Positions 62,656 to 64,000 of a stretch of DNA of 64,000 bases are shown here, piece after piece. The position numbers and the translations under genes were made by a program. Position 1 is the first letter of the stretch. Each line of letters starts with the position of its first letter. The notes below the pieces were generated by a model. It made no database searches and was not told the origin of the DNA. It worked only from the letters and a program-made list of their open reading frames with translations. The DNA is from Chondrosia reniformis (taxonomy: Eukaryota; Porifera; Demospongiae; Chondrillida; Chondrillidae): assembly GCA_947172415.1 (NCBI GenBank), contig OX359194.1:3782001-3846000 (forward strand), given 5' to 3'.

Positions 62656-62735
62656 GTGTGTTGTCAGGTGTGATGACGTAATGGATGGGTCACATGTCAG
62701 TGACATCATAAGTGACGTCACTGCAGTGATAACGC
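62656..62735. promoter_or_regulatory. Cluster of CRE-like TGACG motifs
   Basis: TGATGACGTAATGG, GTCAGTGACATCATAAGTGA and AGTGACGTCACTGCAG occur within 80 bp. The perfect palindrome TGACGTCA lies at about 62714-62721, and another GGTGACGTCATT lies at about 63054. These are CREB/ATF-type sites and also imperfect inverted repeats. Whether they regulate anything is inference. Confidence 0.45.
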
Positions 62736-62774
62736 CGTGGTCCGGCTACTGCACCTGATCCCATTTATCAAGGA

Positions 62775-62945
62775 GGAGTAAAATTTACGGGTGAATTTTA
62801 ACTTGACAAACAAGAAAACGTACGGGTGAATCTTGACAAACAAGAAAACTTATAGGGTGAATCTCCTAAGAAGACTTACACGTGAATCTCCACTTGACAA
62901 ACAAGAAGAATTTCGGATGAATCTCTTGACAAACAGGCGCTACAA
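62775..62945 (+). repeat. Imperfect tandem repeat, four units
   Basis: ACGGGTGAATTTTAACTTGACAAACAAGAAAACG-type unit, 32-45 bp, four to five copies with variable internal gaps (CTTGACAAACAAGAA recurs at about 62800, 62830, 62898 and, partly, 62924). Confidence 0.8.
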
Positions 62946-63129
62946 GGCTGCCTAGGAAACTAGAGAATGAGCGTCCATTAAAGCGTATATGAGGAAGGAG
63001 ATAAGCGCCCACCAATACTTGGAATAGAATCGTCATGCAACATGGTGTCGATTGGTGACGTCATTATTGCAAATGGATACTCCTTTTGGTGATTTGTCGC
63101 ATCGGTTGGTACAGAAAGGAGGGTGTTAC

Positions 63130-64000
63130 TAAAGGCCTTTTCACATTGCGATGCGCATTTGAATTAGGATCGAATTCGCATCGGTTTAATGCACTTTCAA
63201 AGCGTTTCGACTCGTTCACATTTACTCTAACCAAAAGCCTAACTGTATACAATTGTTTTGCGTTTTAATCGAGTTTCGGTTAAAAAGATGGCTATCGGTC
63301 AAGTTGTAGTGCTTTATCTTTACTCTTGCTCTCGTACCTTCGCCTGTGTCTAAGGCATCGCACTGATCGTCGACGAAGGATGATAAGACGTATTCAAGGC
63401 CGCAGACGATTTTTATTGGAAAATCGGCAAAGAAGAAAGAGAATGTAAGTTTAAAATAAAAACCAATAAAATATGAGCTTACTCGAAGATTTAATCTCTC
63501 TTTGCCACAGAACTTTGCTGGCACATTCTTTAGGGCTTAGTAGGAATGGCCTACCAAGGACACGGTCAGTCTGGTCTCGGCCACGTAGTAAGAACTGGTG
63601 GGAATCAGTGACTCCACGATTATTTGGTGACAGCTGGTGGAAGGAAAACCTGCGAATGTCACATGCCACATTCACAATTTTATGCAATGAGAGAGGCCTT
63701 ACATTTCAAGACAGGCCACCAGATTTCGCAATCCCGTTAGTGTTGATAAGTGTGTGGCTATCACGTTGTGGAGACTGGCCACCAATGTAGAATACAGTAC
63801 GCTCAGTGGACTATTCAGTGTTGGTATTTCAACTCTTGGAACAATAGTTAACGAAACATGTAATGTCATAGCAACAAGGTTGACAAGGAAGTACGTAAAG
63901 ATACCACAGGGTGAGATGATGAGGAATAATGTTGATGGTTTTGAAACCTGCTGGGGATTCCCTCAGGCAGCTGGTGCCATTGATGGCAGTCACATCCCCA
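63130..64000 (+). mobile_element. PIF/Harbinger-type element, cut by window end
   Basis: CTAA followed by GGCCTTTTCACATTGCGATG at about 63136 resembles a Harbinger terminal repeat with a three-base target (TAA). The transposase begins downstream. The right end lies outside the window. Confidence 0.6.
63473..64000 (+). pseudogene. PIF/Harbinger transposase, N-terminal part
   Basis: The first frame starts MSLLEDLISLCHRTLLAHSL at 63473 and includes WWKENLRMSHATFTILC. A frameshift near 63745 moves to a frame reading CVAITLWRLATNVEYSTLSG, LFSVGISTLGTIVNETCNVI and FPQAAGAIDGSHIP, with the first catalytic Asp at the very end of the window. Harbinger transposases normally have about 350-400 residues, so about half is visible. 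Only one frameshift is seen. Confidence 0.85.

Noticed and set aside
1-64000. tRNA or rRNA genes
   Set aside because: No convincing cloverleaf with A and B box elements or rRNA core sequence was noticed; a dedicated covariance-model scan would be needed to exclude them.

Overview
The window is eukaryotic, almost certainly an invertebrate animal. It is AT-rich, has GT-AG introns, and is packed with decayed transposable elements from nearly every class. I see no unambiguous host housekeeping gene and no rRNA or tRNA gene that I can support. The mix of elements (2A-bearing LINE and Helitron-like elements with OTU domains, pogo/Tigger, Merlin-like, PIF/Harbinger, Mag-like Ty3/gypsy) fits an early-branching marine invertebrate such as a sponge or cnidarian. 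The species cannot be fixed from sequence alone.

Layout. 1-8.1 kb: copies of dispersed repeat family A, a Tc1 fossil, a CACTA-like fossil, a perfect 54-bp-arm hairpin and nested palindromic MITEs. 8.1-11.0 kb: a pogo/Tigger element with a nearly intact transposase and, between two copies of its terminal repeat, a divergent two-exon gene for a small acidic protein. 11-20.7 kb: diverged repeats and a second pogo-like transposase (14.7-16.35 kb) whose intron splices in frame to a PHD-type zinc finger. 20.7-26.3 kb (minus): Helitron-like element 1, with a 2A-like peptide, 15-residue tandem repeats, PIF1-type helicase and OTU protease domain. 26.5-29.6 kb (minus): a CR1/L2-like LINE, also with a 2A-like motif. 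30.8-31.4 kb: a deletion derivative of the Tigger element at 53-55 kb.

33.95-41.16 kb: a near full-length RTE-like LINE with a 12-bp target duplication, split by a 4.17-kb Ty3/gypsy element with 213-bp LTRs. 41.6-43.7 kb (minus): a multi-exon, broken transposase-like gene whose N-terminus is a RING plus Cys/His zinc finger with spacing matching vertebrate RAG1; I rate this the most interesting object here. 43.7-49 kb: MITEs, diverged satellite-like units and small GC-rich minisatellites. 49.2-52.9 kb (plus): Helitron-like element 2, with an internal deletion complementary to that in element 1. 53.13-55.23 kb: Tigger element. 56.1-59.7 kb: inverted duplication of about 650 bp enclosing two LINE remnants. 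59.7-61.1 kb: more family A copies. 61.5-62.4 kb (minus): Merlin/ISXO2-like transposase. 62.6-64 kb: CRE-like motifs, a tandem repeat and the start of a PIF/Harbinger transposase cut by the window edge.

The genes do not form a pathway. The window is best read as layered insertions whose relative order can often be reconstructed from nesting.
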